The translations under genes and the position numbers were made by a program. From Gammaproteobacteria bacterium 42_54_T18 (GTDB lineage Bacteria > Pseudomonadota > Gammaproteobacteria > Pseudomonadales > Ketobacteraceae), in assembly GCA_002163245.1 (NCBI GenBank), contig MAAL01000021.1, forward strand, positions 62,001 through 126,000: a stretch of 64,000 nucleotides of DNA, written 5' to 3'. Positions 18,806 through 27,939 of the stretch are shown piece after piece (the first letter of the stretch is position 1; each line of letters opens with the position of its first letter). The notes beneath the pieces were generated by a model that saw only the letters and a list, made by a program, of their open reading frames with translations, was not told where the DNA came from and made no database searches.

Positions 18806-21800
18806 ATGAAAGTTCTTACTTCTCCTTTTGGTAGAATATTTACAATAGTACCTTTTCTGGTATTGATGTCTTTTTCGCAATCTGCAATGTCGCTTTGTAG
18901 TTTCATTATTTATTATGGCGAAGGCGTGAATGATTTTGTGGATGTCGATATGCCTACAAAAGATTTAAATTTATGCCTCGAAACGTATCAAGAACAAAAA
19001 ATTTCTGAGGTTAATAAGTTAGTTTCTTCAAAAGCGCCATGGACTGCAATAGGCTATCAGAGTAATTTTTCTAATCAAAACATTTTCCATTGTAAATCAT
19101 CAGTATATTCACCATATACGGAGTGTGGAGGAGCCTTCTTTAATCCTAATCATGCAGAAGATGATAAAAGCTGCACTGAAAGAAATAACATTAGTATTTC
19201 TGGCTACGGCCCCGGGTTAGGGCCAAATCAATGTATGAGTGGTTGTAAATATGAAGGGTCAGCTACAAACGATTATGTTACTTATGCTGCAACAGGAGAA
19301 ACCTGTACAGATGAAGGGCCACTAAATGATGAGGTTGGCGATGAAGATAGGTGTCATGGTCAGGCTCTTGGTGGGAACCCAATAAACTTTGGTGGAGGGA
19401 ATAAATTTCAGCGTGAGTTAGATATACCTGTACTAGGCTCGAGAACGATAAAAATTGAACGTATTTTCGATAGCTTATCGCAGCGTCGAGGTTATTTTGG
19501 TTTAGGTTGGTTTAGTAATATCGATATGCGTATTAATTTGTTGACTAGAAACGATTCAATTATTAAAGCCAAAGTTATACTACCTGGACGCGCTACAGTT
19601 GAATTTGAAGAGTCCAATGGCATATTGTCTAGCGTTGGAGAAAGAGACCATAAATTGACTAAAGATGAGAATGACCTGTTGATATATATTGATCTCAAAG
19701 GCACGAAATATGAATTTGACGCTGATGGAAGGGTTCTGAAAATCACAGAGCTTTTAGGTGATTTTTTAGAATATGGTTATGTTAACAATACAATCTCAAG
19801 TATCACTGACGCCTATGGAAATGATTTGCAGTTTAGTGTTGTAAATGGACTGATTACACAGGCAGTTTATAATACGGATTATAGTTATATTTATCATTAC
19901 GAGAACGGGATATTAACAAGCGTTGAATACCCATCAAGTACGCCTGAGACCCCAATCCAAAAAATATACCAATATGAGAATATTGGATTCTCCTCGATGT
20001 TAACTGGAATTGTTGATGAAAGTGGGGCGCAGTACGCTACGTGGAAATATGATGTCAACGGATTGGCAAACTACAGTGCACACGGTCAGTTAGATGCAGA
20101 AGGAAAACGTAAAGAAGAATTTTCGGTAATTTACAATGATGATACGACAACGGTAACAAACTCCTTTGGTAAAGATACGGTTTATCATTTCGACTCAGTG
20201 AATGGAGTCAGAAAATTCACCCATGTAGACGGGCAAGCGAGTCAAAATTGTGCAGCGTCTACGGCATATCAAAACTACGATATTTATGGCTATAAGGATA
20301 AGTCGACTAATGCTGAAGGGTATGTAACTGACTATGATTATAACGGATACGGTTTACCTGAAACGATAACTGAAGGTTTGGTATGGGTTGACCCAGAAGT
20401 TCGCGCTGAAACAACTACTACCCCTGAAACGCGAACGACATCAATCCAGTGGGAAACAGAGACTCAGCAAGTTGATATCCTCACCACCGAAAAGCTCATT
20501 ACTGACTACGATTATTACACTGGCACAAACCGCCTTAAGACAGTTACTCAAACGGATCGTAGTGATTACAATAACGGTTTTGGCAGCACCCTCAATCAAC
20601 AACGATTATGGAATTATACCTATACCTTCTATTCTGGTGAAGATGTTCTTGCTAATGTTCTTGTTGATACCCTGTCTATTGATGGCCCTTTAGCTGGCGC
20701 ATTAGATACATTAACCTATCACTGGGATCTGCAAGGTAACCTGTTAACCGTAACGAACGCTCTTGCACAAACAACTACTTATGGTGATCATAACGGTCTA
20801 GGGCAGCCTCAAACAGTGACAGATATCAACGATATTGTTACTCGGTTGGAGTATCACTCACGAGGTTGGTTGGAAAAAGTTACGGTTGAAGCTCCAGGGC
20901 TGGATCGCTCAAAAGATGCGGTTACTTCATACCTCTGGTATCCCAATGGGCTATTAGAACAAATTACCTCACCGGATGGCGGCTACCTTCACTATGAGTA
21001 CAATGACGCCCGGCACCTCACAGAAATTCAGAATAATTTAGGCGAATCCATAACGTTTACGCCTAATGAGGTGGGTGACTGGACGCTTGCAGAAACAAAA
21101 GATGTATCTAGTAATATCAAACGTCAACAACAAAGAGCATTTGACGAATTGGGGCGTTTAATGGATGTATTTGGTAATGACAGCCAGCATACCCATTATC
21201 AATACGATACCAATAATAATCTTGCGAGCATCGAGAAGTATGGCGATCGTACGTTAACAACAACGATGCATTATGATGCCTTGGATCGTTTGCAGGAAGT
21301 GATTAAACCAATACAACACCTCGTGAATGGTTCAATAACTCCAACGGATATTAAAACGCTGTACAGCTATGATTCATCCGATAGCGTTAACAGTGTGACA
21401 GACCCTGAAGCGAATTCAACAACGTATTGGAGTAATGGGTTTGGCGAGCGAATTAGAGTAGACAGTCCAGACACTGACACCACCGATTACTGGTACGATG
21501 CCCAAGGAAATCTTTCGGATCAACGCGATGCCCGTGGAGTATTGATAAAATATCACTATGATTTGCTGGGGCGGTTAGAGCATATTGAATACCCTGCAAA
21601 TAGCGCAGAGGAGGTGCGTTTTTACTATGACGAAGTCTCCATCGAAAACCCATATGCCAAAGGTAGATTAACTCGAATGACAGATCCGAGTGGCTCGACA
21701 CTCTATATTTATGATCACCGAGGAAATCAAATTTCAAAGCAACAAATCGTTCAAGATGAAATATATAATTTTCAATATGCATTTAATTTAGCAGATAACC

Positions 21801-23341
21801 TTATCCAGATGACTTACCCAAGCGGGCGTTTGGTGAGTTATGAACGAAACGACATTTTGGGCCGTATCAGCTCGGTCACTATGCTCGCTCCCGGGGAGGC
21901 GACGTCGACAACACTTATTAGTGATATCCAATACACACCCTTTGGGGCTATCACTCAATACACTTATGGCAATGGTTTAACGCGCTCAGTTCCGTTAGAT
22001 TTGGATTACCGTGTTGGTAGCATTGCTGTAGCTGATGGTTCAATAGAGCGAATCAATATGAGTTACGAGTACGATGGTTTTAATAATATTAAGACCATCA
22101 CAAATGTACTGGACAGCTCACGATCGCAATCATTCATATACGATGATTTGCAGCGATTGCAGGATGCTTATGGCACCTATGGTAACGGTACTGATCATGT
22201 TCACTATGAATACGACAAAGTAGGAAACCGGAAAATACGTGCGCTGTATCAAGCGGGGGCAGCGCATACGAGCGAGACATATACCTATTTTCCCAATTCT
22301 AACCAGCTCGATACCGTTATCGAAACGCAAGGAGCACAAACACGATCACGTCAATTTACTTATGATGGTGCAGGCTTACCAAATACTGAAATTACGTTGG
22401 GTAATCAATCTCGAACCCTAAGTTTTGGGCATAACCAGCGGTTACAAACCTTGTCCGAGGAAGGGGCCACGCTGGCTACTTACCAATATGATGGTTTAGG
22501 ACAGCGGGTGCTTAAATCTGCCGATAGCCCAACCTATTTTCACTACGGTTTGAATGGTGAGTTGCTTGGTGAAAGCATGGGGCAAGGTTTACCGAGGCGT
22601 GAATATGTGTATTTGGCCGGCCAGCCTATAGCTCAATTTAATATTGATGTGGCGGATCTTCAATTAACAGCGGATTTTGCTCGAGATGGAACTACGGTCG
22701 ATTATACGTTAACCATTGTGAATGATGGACCAGATCGAGCGACGCAGATATCGTTACAAAACCAACTTCCAGATGGGGTCACAATAAACAGCGTAACACC
22801 GTCTATTGGTTCTTGCACCGTTTCCGGGCTATCTATTAATTGTGATATGGCTGAGTTAGAGGCAGGTCAAGCGATTACTGTGCAGGTGCAATTTACCGCT
22901 TCTACAGATATTGATGTGAATGCGTTGGCGACGGCATCAGTGAGTGCAGAAACTCCTGATCTAGATGTAACCAATAATGTTGTAGAGGCGAAAGCCAATG
23001 ATGTCTGCTTTATTGCAACAGCAGCTTATGGAAGTATTGAACATCCCTATTTGTATATTCTTCGAAACTTCCGAGATGACTATTTGTTGCCAACCAGTGC
23101 AGGTCATTGGTTTGTTAAACAGTATTACTACTACTCGCCGCCTATTGCCCGCTGGATAAAACAGAGTGAAGTCGCGAAAGTAACAACCCGAGTGCTATTA
23201 CTCCCTGTTATTGCTCTAGCTTGGTTGGTTCAAGCGTCATTGTTAGTTAAAGCAATAGCTGCCTTATTGTTAGTGGGGCTAGTTGGGCGTATAAGCGGTA
23301 CAGCGTCTCTCAGAAAATGCGATCACATCGTAAAAAAATGA
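18806..23341 (+). CDS. RHS/YD-repeat protein, N-terminal and core part, ending in DUF11, CFI-box and membrane segments
   Basis: A 1511-residue exported protein. Order: signal peptide (1-30), a Cys-rich N-terminal region, an entry segment typical of RHS proteins (GNPINFGGGNKFQREL, about 190-205), many YD repeats up to about residue 1270 (YVYLAGQPIAQF), a DUF11-like Ig domain (1275-1385, TLTIVNDGPDRATQISL), a CFI-box motif (CFIATAAYGS, near 1401) and a hydrophobic C-terminus (1462-1495). Normally YLAGQPIA runs straight into the YYIHTDHLGTP segment, but here that part lies in the next, overlapping frame. The last sense codons contain an A7 run immediately before TGA. The protein probably forms part of a shell for a toxin and is anchored at the membrane. 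Confidence 0.85.
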   Translation: MKVLTSPFGRIFTIVPFLVLMSFSQSAMSLCSFIIYYGEGVNDFVDVDMPTKDLNLCLETYQEQKISEVNKLVSSKAPWTAIGYQSNFSNQNIFHCKSSVYSPYTECGGAFFNPNHAEDDKSCTERNNISISGYGPGLGPNQCMSGCKYEGSATNDYVTYAATGETCTDEGPLNDEVGDEDRCHGQALGGNPINFGGGNKFQRELDIPVLGSRTIKIERIFDSLSQRRGYFGLGWFSNIDMRINLLTRNDSIIKAKVILPGRATVEFEESNGILSSVGERDHKLTKDENDLLIYIDLKGTKYEFDADGRVLKITELLGDFLEYGYVNNTISSITDAYGNDLQFSVVNGLITQAVYNTDYSYIYHYENGILTSVEYPSSTPETPIQKIYQYENIGFSSMLTGIVDESGAQYATWKYDVNGLANYSAHGQLDAEGKRKEEFSVIYNDDTTTVTNSFGKDTVYHFDSVNGVRKFTHVDGQASQNCAASTAYQNYDIYGYKDKSTNAEGYVTDYDYNGYGLPETITEGLVWVDPEVRAETTTTPETRTTSIQWETETQQVDILTTEKLITDYDYYTGTNRLKTVTQTDRSDYNNGFGSTLNQQRLWNYTYTFYSGEDVLANVLVDTLSIDGPLAGALDTLTYHWDLQGNLLTVTNALAQTTTYGDHNGLGQPQTVTDINDIVTRLEYHSRGWLEKVTVEAPGLDRSKDAVTSYLWYPNGLLEQITSPDGGYLHYEYNDARHLTEIQNNLGESITFTPNEVGDWTLAETKDVSSNIKRQQQRAFDELGRLMDVFGNDSQHTHYQYDTNNNLASIEKYGDRTLTTTMHYDALDRLQEVIKPIQHLVNGSITPTDIKTLYSYDSSDSVNSVTDPEANSTTYWSNGFGERIRVDSPDTDTTDYWYDAQGNLSDQRDARGVLIKYHYDLLGRLEHIEYPANSAEEVRFYYDEVSIENPYAKGRLTRMTDPSGSTLYIYDHRGNQISKQQIVQDEIYNFQYAFNLADNLIQMTYPSGRLVSYERNDILGRISSVTMLAPGEATSTTLISDIQYTPFGAITQYTYGNGLTRSVPLDLDYRVGSIAVADGSIERINMSYEYDGFNNIKTITNVLDSSRSQSFIYDDLQRLQDAYGTYGNGTDHVHYEYDKVGNRKIRALYQAGAAHTSETYTYFPNSNQLDTVIETQGAQTRSRQFTYDGAGLPNTEITLGNQSRTLSFGHNQRLQTLSEEGATLATYQYDGLGQRVLKSADSPTYFHYGLNGELLGESMGQGLPRREYVYLAGQPIAQFNIDVADLQLTADFARDGTTVDYTLTIVNDGPDRATQISLQNQLPDGVTINSVTPSIGSCTVSGLSINCDMAELEAGQAITVQVQFTASTDIDVNALATASVSAETPDLDVTNNVVEAKANDVCFIATAAYGSIEHPYLYILRNFRDDYLLPTSAGHWFVKQYYYYSPPIARWIKQSEVAKVTTRVLLLPVIALAWLVQASLLVKAIAALLLVGLVGRISGTASLRKCDHIVKK

Positions 23342-24177
23342 TGGCTTTGTTGGTGGCATGCTTTGCTATGCTATCGGGTCAAACACAGGCGGAAGAATTG
23401 TATTACATTCATACGGATCACTTAGGAACGCCAAAAGTGATGACGGATGAAGCGAAAAATACAGTATGGGAAGTTGATTATTTGCCATTTGGGAAAGTCG
23501 TTGAGATTACCAACAATATAGATCAATCCAAGCGCTTTCCTGGGCAATATGAAGACAAAGAATCTGGGTATTATTATAATTATTTTAGAGATTATGATCC
23601 CAGTCTTGGCCGGTACTTGCAGAGTGATCCTATTGGGTTGAGTGGTGGGTTAAATACTTACGCCTATGTTGAGGGGAATCCGCTTAATAGAGTTGACCGC
23701 TATGGATTATGGAGCCCGAAAGCACACGATACTCTGATTCAGTATGCGTTTGAGGGTATGTTGCCTCAAAGAGAAATTGATATAATGAAGAAGTCAGGTA
23801 GGGAATTTGACAAGAATACTCAAGCATCAAACCAGTCTTATATGCATTCAATGAGGCAAAAAGGCGAAAGTATTGAAGATGCTATTAGGCAAAGGGATCA
23901 GTTTATAAATGACAACCTAAGCAATATATGCGTGGGATATCCAAATAACAGGGATGATCAGCTTAAAACCTTTGGAGAGATAGTTCACCCGGTTATGGAC
24001 AAGTATAGCCCTGAGCATAGAGATATTAATGGTAATCCGAAAGAGTGGAATCCTTTGTGGCCATTTGGACACAGCCCAATGGAGCATATTGGGAATGAGA
24101 CGGTTAAGGACATTACACCTAATGTTCGAGATCAAGTTACCAGGGAATTGATTGAATCATATAACAGCGCTTTTTAG
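23317..24177 (+). CDS. RHS core end with C-terminal toxin domain, own signal peptide
   Basis: A 286-residue protein overlapping the previous gene by 25 bases in the -1 frame. A signal peptide (MMALLVACFAMLSGQTQA) is followed by the conserved RHS end: YYIHTDHLGTPKVM, then YYYNYFRDYDPSLGRYLQSDP, then the boundary NRVDRYGLWSP. The variable tail (133-286) contains HDTLIQYA, a GEIVHPVMDKYSPEH block and GHSPMEHIG, a His/Asp spacing reminiscent of zinc-dependent phospholipase C folds (inference, weak). It is probably the toxin-bearing half of a split RHS effector; the following lipoprotein gene may provide immunity. It may be made separately or as a frameshift fusion with the upstream product. Confidence 0.8.
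   Translation: MRSHRKKMMALLVACFAMLSGQTQAEELYYIHTDHLGTPKVMTDEAKNTVWEVDYLPFGKVVEITNNIDQSKRFPGQYEDKESGYYYNYFRDYDPSLGRYLQSDPIGLSGGLNTYAYVEGNPLNRVDRYGLWSPKAHDTLIQYAFEGMLPQREIDIMKKSGREFDKNTQASNQSYMHSMRQKGESIEDAIRQRDQFINDNLSNICVGYPNNRDDQLKTFGEIVHPVMDKYSPEHRDINGNPKEWNPLWPFGHSPMEHIGNETVKDITPNVRDQVTRELIESYNSAF
23332..23338 (+). promoter_or_regulatory. A7 slippery run before the stop: possible -1 frameshift or transcript-slippage site
   Basis: The upstream frame reads GTA AAA AAA TGA. The heptamer A-AAA-AAA is a classical slippery sequence, and one step back continues as ATG ATG GCT in the frame of the second RHS protein. This would fuse the two RHS halves. No stimulatory structure was assessed. Confidence 0.45.
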
Positions 24178-24190
24178 CAAAGGCAGAGCG

Positions 24191-24565
24191 ATGCGTAGTT
24201 TGTTTATTATCCTAGTATTGGGAATCATCACGGGTTGCGGTACGAAATTGACAGCTGGTGATTTTGATTATGAAATAGATTCTAATGTAACCTTAACTTT
24301 AGGTGAATTACAAAACCGTCACCCTGATGTAAGGCAAGGTCATGGAGCCTATATGTGGAGGCGGATATCAGATAATGCTGAACTGTGGTTTTGGTATTTA
24401 CCTTCAAAAAATGTTGATTTCAAGGAGTTTGAGATTGTGCTTGTAACGAGCACTGCTTCAGAGGATCCAATCGATATCAATATTGTTTGGCCGAAGATAT
24501 ATAAAGGCGAGGATTTTAAACTTATTTACAAGTTATTATATGAAGGTATTCACCCGGATATATAA
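24191..24565 (+). CDS. Small lipoprotein, candidate immunity protein for the RHS toxin
   Basis: A 124-residue protein with a lipoprotein signal (IILVLGIITGC, Cys as the first mature residue). I do not recognise the rest; it is rich in aromatic residues (MWRRISDNAELWFWYL). The ATG at 24191 follows AAAGGCAGAG and lies 13 bases after the toxin stop, the usual place for an immunity gene. A periplasm-facing lipoprotein would fit an envelope-acting toxin. It is the last cargo gene before the left end of element 1. Confidence 0.6.
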   Translation: MRSLFIILVLGIITGCGTKLTAGDFDYEIDSNVTLTLGELQNRHPDVRQGHGAYMWRRISDNAELWFWYLPSKNVDFKEFEIVLVTSTASEDPIDINIVWPKIYKGEDFKLIYKLLYEGIHPDI

Positions 24566-24742
24566 AGAGAGAATTAGTCCTGTATTTTCGGGTAGGTCGA
24601 GGAAATCGCATTTTTCAGGTGTTTTAGTATAGTTCACGCTATATTAAGGTACCTTGATAATTAAATAAGGATGTCCTACAAGCCCTCTAGCGGCGCTGAT
24701 GTGTTTGAAGAATTTGTCTTGCATGGGTTATTTTGTGAGTTT

Positions 24743-24890
24743 AGTATGATACTTTATTACTTGAAATTGGAGCAGGTTTAGCCATATTTGATGCTTAAGT
24801 ATGATACTTTATTTATTTCCATGTTCTATTTGCCACGGTGGAATGCGGTTTACAGAGCATTTCAGTATGATACTTTATTACTCGGATACA
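24743..24890 (+). repeat. Left end of Tn7-like element 1 (three TnsB-type sites)
   Basis: Copies of AGTATGATACTTTATT start at 24743, 24798 and 24864 (spacings 55 and 66), and the end is ACTCGGATACA at 24888-24890 (TGT when read inward). The same 55/66 spacing recurs in the left end of element 2 (45746, 45801, 45867). Tn7 L ends likewise carry three separated TnsB sites. The preceding 24566-24742 holds no gene that I can support. Confidence 0.85.
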
Positions 24891-24894
24891 TCAT
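24890..24894. repeat. Target-site duplication, left copy (ATCAT)
   Basis: ATCAT directly precedes the TGT that starts element 2 and is repeated directly after its last base at 45894-45898. Tn7-like elements duplicate 5 bases. The first A is shared with the final ACA of element 1. Confidence 0.85.
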
Positions 24895-24975
24895 TGTGGA
24901 TTGACAATATAGTGTCATCCTTACAATAAAGTATCATCCTAAGGCTGTTCTGAGTTATGCTGAGTAAAGAGCATA
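24895..24975 (+). promoter_or_regulatory. Right end of element 2 with TnsB-type sites overlapping the tnsA promoter
   Basis: Sites in the inverted orientation at 24905-24918 (CAATATAGTGTCAT) and 24924-24937 (CAATAAAGTATCAT) are 19 bases apart; a weak third (GAGTAAAGAGCAT, 24962) lies at twice that distance. Dense sites like these are typical of Tn7 R ends, where TnsB binding also represses the tns operon; autoregulation here is inferred. Confidence 0.75.
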
Positions 24976-24992
24976 TCGAGGACGGCTTTAGT

Positions 24993-25850
24993 ATGAGCGA
25001 TTTTCTCAAACCCACTTCCAAACCTGCAATTACGTTGCGAAAGACCAATATTGCCAAACGTTTCAAAGAGGGACGTGGCAAAGGTGTGGGTAAGTTCTAT
25101 AAACCTTTCCTTGAAGTCCGGGACGTTCCAAGTAAAGGCCGTTGTCACCGCCTTCCCAGTATTACTCATGGCAGAGTTGTTCACCTACTATCAGACCTTG
25201 AACTCGCTATCTTCTATCAGCTTGATTGGGATGTCTCAATCTTTGATATCCGCGAGCAGTTTCCATTAAACCCCCAAGATACCAAAGGCTTAGCAGAAGA
25301 ATACGATATCCCTCACCCCGAATACCAAGGGGTTAAACAGGTGATGACTACCGATTTTCTGGTGGACAGAATGGTTGACGGTAAAACGATCAAAATAGCA
25401 CTATCAGGTAAATACGCCAGTGATCTAGATGATCCCAGAACCATTGAAAAGCAAGAGTTAGAACGTCGATACTGGCATTCAAAGGGCGTCGATTGGCATA
25501 TCGTTACCGAAAAGGAAATCCCAGCGACATTGGTTCGAAATATACGATGGCTTTTGCCTCACTTCCATAGCTTTGATTTGTCTGAGCAGGACAGAAGGTT
25601 GGTTTTTGAGCAGTTTACCTATGCTTTTGGTACCTATCCCCCAGCAAAAATTGCACAAATATCGGCGTTGCTGGATCAGGCAAATGAAGAAGAACCGGGC
25701 ACCTATTTAAGTTGGTTGCGTCATTTGTTAGCTCAAAGGGCGTTTATTTGGGATATGGGCGTGTTACCGCATTCCAAATTAACCAGTGAGGACCTTGTTG
25801 TATCAGACAACTGGCAACATGGGGAAATGCTTTATGTTTCTTCCCAATGA
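24993..25850 (+). CDS. tnsA: TnsA endonuclease subunit of the transposase
   Basis: TnsA cuts the 5' ends of the element so that, with TnsB, it leaves by cut-and-paste. The sequence follows Tn7 TnsA closely (IAKRFKEGRGKG, SDLELAIFYQLDW, MTTDFLVD, EKQELERRYW). Catalytic Glu, Asp and Lys correspond to E70, D121 and K140 in this numbering; the Lys is in a SGKYASDL context where Tn7 has VKPAAAL. The upstream ATG at 24957 would add 12 residues but lies inside the right-end repeats; 24993 has GAGGACGG before it and fits the Tn7 start better. The end overlaps the start of tnsB, so the two subunits are co-translated. Confidence 0.93.
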   Translation: MSDFLKPTSKPAITLRKTNIAKRFKEGRGKGVGKFYKPFLEVRDVPSKGRCHRLPSITHGRVVHLLSDLELAIFYQLDWDVSIFDIREQFPLNPQDTKGLAEEYDIPHPEYQGVKQVMTTDFLVDRMVDGKTIKIALSGKYASDLDDPRTIEKQELERRYWHSKGVDWHIVTEKEIPATLVRNIRWLLPHFHSFDLSEQDRRLVFEQFTYAFGTYPPAKIAQISALLDQANEEEPGTYLSWLRHLLAQRAFIWDMGVLPHSKLTSEDLVVSDNWQHGEMLYVSSQ

Positions 25851-27939
25851 TGTTTACCAATTGGGTAAAAAGCGGCTCCGGGTACTTTGGACATTTGAAC
25901 ATATCGTTGTTTGGATTGATATTGATGATAAAAAGGCACTTCCTGAAAACAGTACACGGCAAGAGTTTGAGCACTTAGTTGCTGATGAGCAGCTAATAAG
26001 TATTACAGACCCCTATATTACTAAAATATTGACTCCACCAGGGTCAGGTTCCAAAGCCGAGCAGATTCAAATTAAAGCGTGGACAATAATTGAACCACTG
26101 GTGCTATCAGAGCCTGCCGTTTACCGTCGTCGAGAGCGTGGTGTAATGGTTTCTGACGTAATGGCAAATCATTCTACAACACGCCAAACGATCTATCGAT
26201 ATTTACGCCAATATTGGCAATTTGGTAATAGTCGAAATGCATTGAGTACATCTTATGAAAAGTGCGGTGGAAAAGGTAAACAGAGACAGTCGGGAGATGT
26301 AAAAAGAGGCAGCCCAAGAACTCGAAATCAAGGCATTGGCGTTAATGTTGATGATGAAATACGTCGTATCTTCAGGGTAGCCATCGAAACATGTTACTTA
26401 AAGAAAGAAAAATACGAATTTTCCTACGCCTACAATCAAGTATTGATTGCCTTTGGTATTGATCCTTTCAGCCCAGAAATCCATAAAATTGCGGAAGCGC
26501 CAACCAAACGTCAATTTCGATATTTTTATGAAAAAGAATATACAAAAATCGACGTAACAAAATGTAGAGAAGGAGAAATTGATTATCTCAAAGATTTTCG
26601 TCCAGTACTTGGCTCCTCCACCGCCGAGGTAGATGGGCCGGGTAGCCGTTATCAAATCGACGCCACCATTGGTGATATCTACCTTGTATCAAGCGTTGAT
26701 AGAACAAAAATTATTGGTCGTCCGGTAATCTATGTGGTGGCAGATGTGTTTAGTCGGTTGGTCGTAGGCCTTTACGTAGGGTTGGAGGGGCCATCCTGGG
26801 TAAGTGGAATGGAAGCGCTCAGTAATACGGTGTGTGACAAGCAACAATTTTGCAAAAGCTATGACATTGAAATTGAATCAGAGCAGTGGCCTGCAATAGG
26901 TTTGCCCGAAGCAGTATTGGCGGATAAAGGTGAAATGTTAGGCCGACATGTGGAGGTGTTAAGTAAATCCTTTAATGTCCGTATTGAAAATACCGCGTCT
27001 TATAGAGCTGATTGGAAAGGAATCGTAGAGCGCTACTTTAGAACCATACAAACCAAGTTTAAACCCTATGTTGAAGGTTATGTTTCTGGAAAACAAATCG
27101 GTAAAAAGCGCAATGGAGCCGATTACCGGTTAGATGCAACATTAACGCTGTATGAATTTACCCAGATGATTATCCGATGCATTCTTTATTACAATAATGC
27201 TCATATATTAAGCAAATATGATCCTGATCAAGATGTTCCTGGAAACCTAGAACACAATCCAAGAACCCTATGGGAATGGGGTATAAAATATCGAAGTGGA
27301 AAACTTCGTCGCCCGCCAGAAGACCTGGTTCGAATTAATCTGTTGCCCCATGCCCAGGCCTCTATCACCGAAAAGGGCATACACCTTTTTAGTTGTTTCT
27401 ATACCAACGCCGAAGCGCTTCAACTAGGGTGGTTTGAGCGAAATTATACCGGTGTGAAAAAAGTAACGGTGGCTTATGATCCTAACTGTGCGAATCAAAT
27501 CTATATTCGCCCTAATGATAAATATGATCAATATTGGGTCGCAGAATTAGCGCCCAGAAGTCGTGAATTTAGAGGCTTTACCATATGGGAAGTTTGGGAA
27601 CGTAAAGAGATAAAGGCGCATACAGCGGCATCATCGAAACTAAAACAAACTGCTGGGGATCTGCAGCTTGATTACCACCTAAAGAATATTGCTGAAGCAG
27701 CAAAGGCAGAGCAACCTGATACATCAGGAATTCCCAAATCTCGAAGGACGGTAGGCATTCGCCAAAATAGAAGTGATGAAAAGCAACGCGAGAGAAAACT
27801 AGCAGGTAGTAAACCTCAGACTACTAGGGACCCACCTAAATCTGCAGAGGTATTACCCTTCACTAGTAAATCTCATGATACCGATTATGATGTTCCCGAT
27901 ATGTTAGAGGACCTGTTTTCGGAGGATGATGATGAATGA
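25834..27939 (+). CDS. tnsB: TnsB DDE transposase
   Basis: TnsB binds the end repeats and joins the 3' ends to target DNA. The retroviral-integrase-like core is intact: D276 (YQIDATIGDIYL), D364 (EAVLADKGEM) and E399 (WKGIVERYFRT). Spacings of 88 and 35 residues equal those of Tn7 TnsB (D273, D361, E396), which also supports the ATG at 25834. An N-terminal helix-turn-helix (TTRQTIYRYLRQYW) probably contacts the end sites AGTATGATACTTTATT. The C-terminal tail, used to contact TnsC, is charged and ends PDMLEDLFSEDDDE. The gene overlaps tnsA by 17 bases and tnsC by 8. Confidence 0.95.
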   Translation: MFLPNDVYQLGKKRLRVLWTFEHIVVWIDIDDKKALPENSTRQEFEHLVADEQLISITDPYITKILTPPGSGSKAEQIQIKAWTIIEPLVLSEPAVYRRRERGVMVSDVMANHSTTRQTIYRYLRQYWQFGNSRNALSTSYEKCGGKGKQRQSGDVKRGSPRTRNQGIGVNVDDEIRRIFRVAIETCYLKKEKYEFSYAYNQVLIAFGIDPFSPEIHKIAEAPTKRQFRYFYEKEYTKIDVTKCREGEIDYLKDFRPVLGSSTAEVDGPGSRYQIDATIGDIYLVSSVDRTKIIGRPVIYVVADVFSRLVVGLYVGLEGPSWVSGMEALSNTVCDKQQFCKSYDIEIESEQWPAIGLPEAVLADKGEMLGRHVEVLSKSFNVRIENTASYRADWKGIVERYFRTIQTKFKPYVEGYVSGKQIGKKRNGADYRLDATLTLYEFTQMIIRCILYYNNAHILSKYDPDQDVPGNLEHNPRTLWEWGIKYRSGKLRRPPEDLVRINLLPHAQASITEKGIHLFSCFYTNAEALQLGWFERNYTGVKKVTVAYDPNCANQIYIRPNDKYDQYWVAELAPRSREFRGFTIWEVWERKEIKAHTAASSKLKQTAGDLQLDYHLKNIAEAAKAEQPDTSGIPKSRRTVGIRQNRSDEKQRERKLAGSKPQTTRDPPKSAEVLPFTSKSHDTDYDVPDMLEDLFSEDDDE

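Larger units (their letters stand above)
1..24890 (+). mobile_element. Tn7-like element 1 (right part; its R end, tnsA and tnsB lie outside the window)
   Basis: Contains the end of a tnsABC-tniQ-tnsE operon, defence cargo, RHS cargo and a left end with three TnsB-type repeats at 24743, 24798 and 24864 that finishes in ACA at 24890. Tn7 L ends likewise carry three spaced TnsB sites. The pairing of this L end with the tns genes at position 1 is an inference: an additional single end-like sequence at 17414-17440 could instead be the true L end, in which case the RHS region belongs to an older element around it. Confidence 0.75.
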
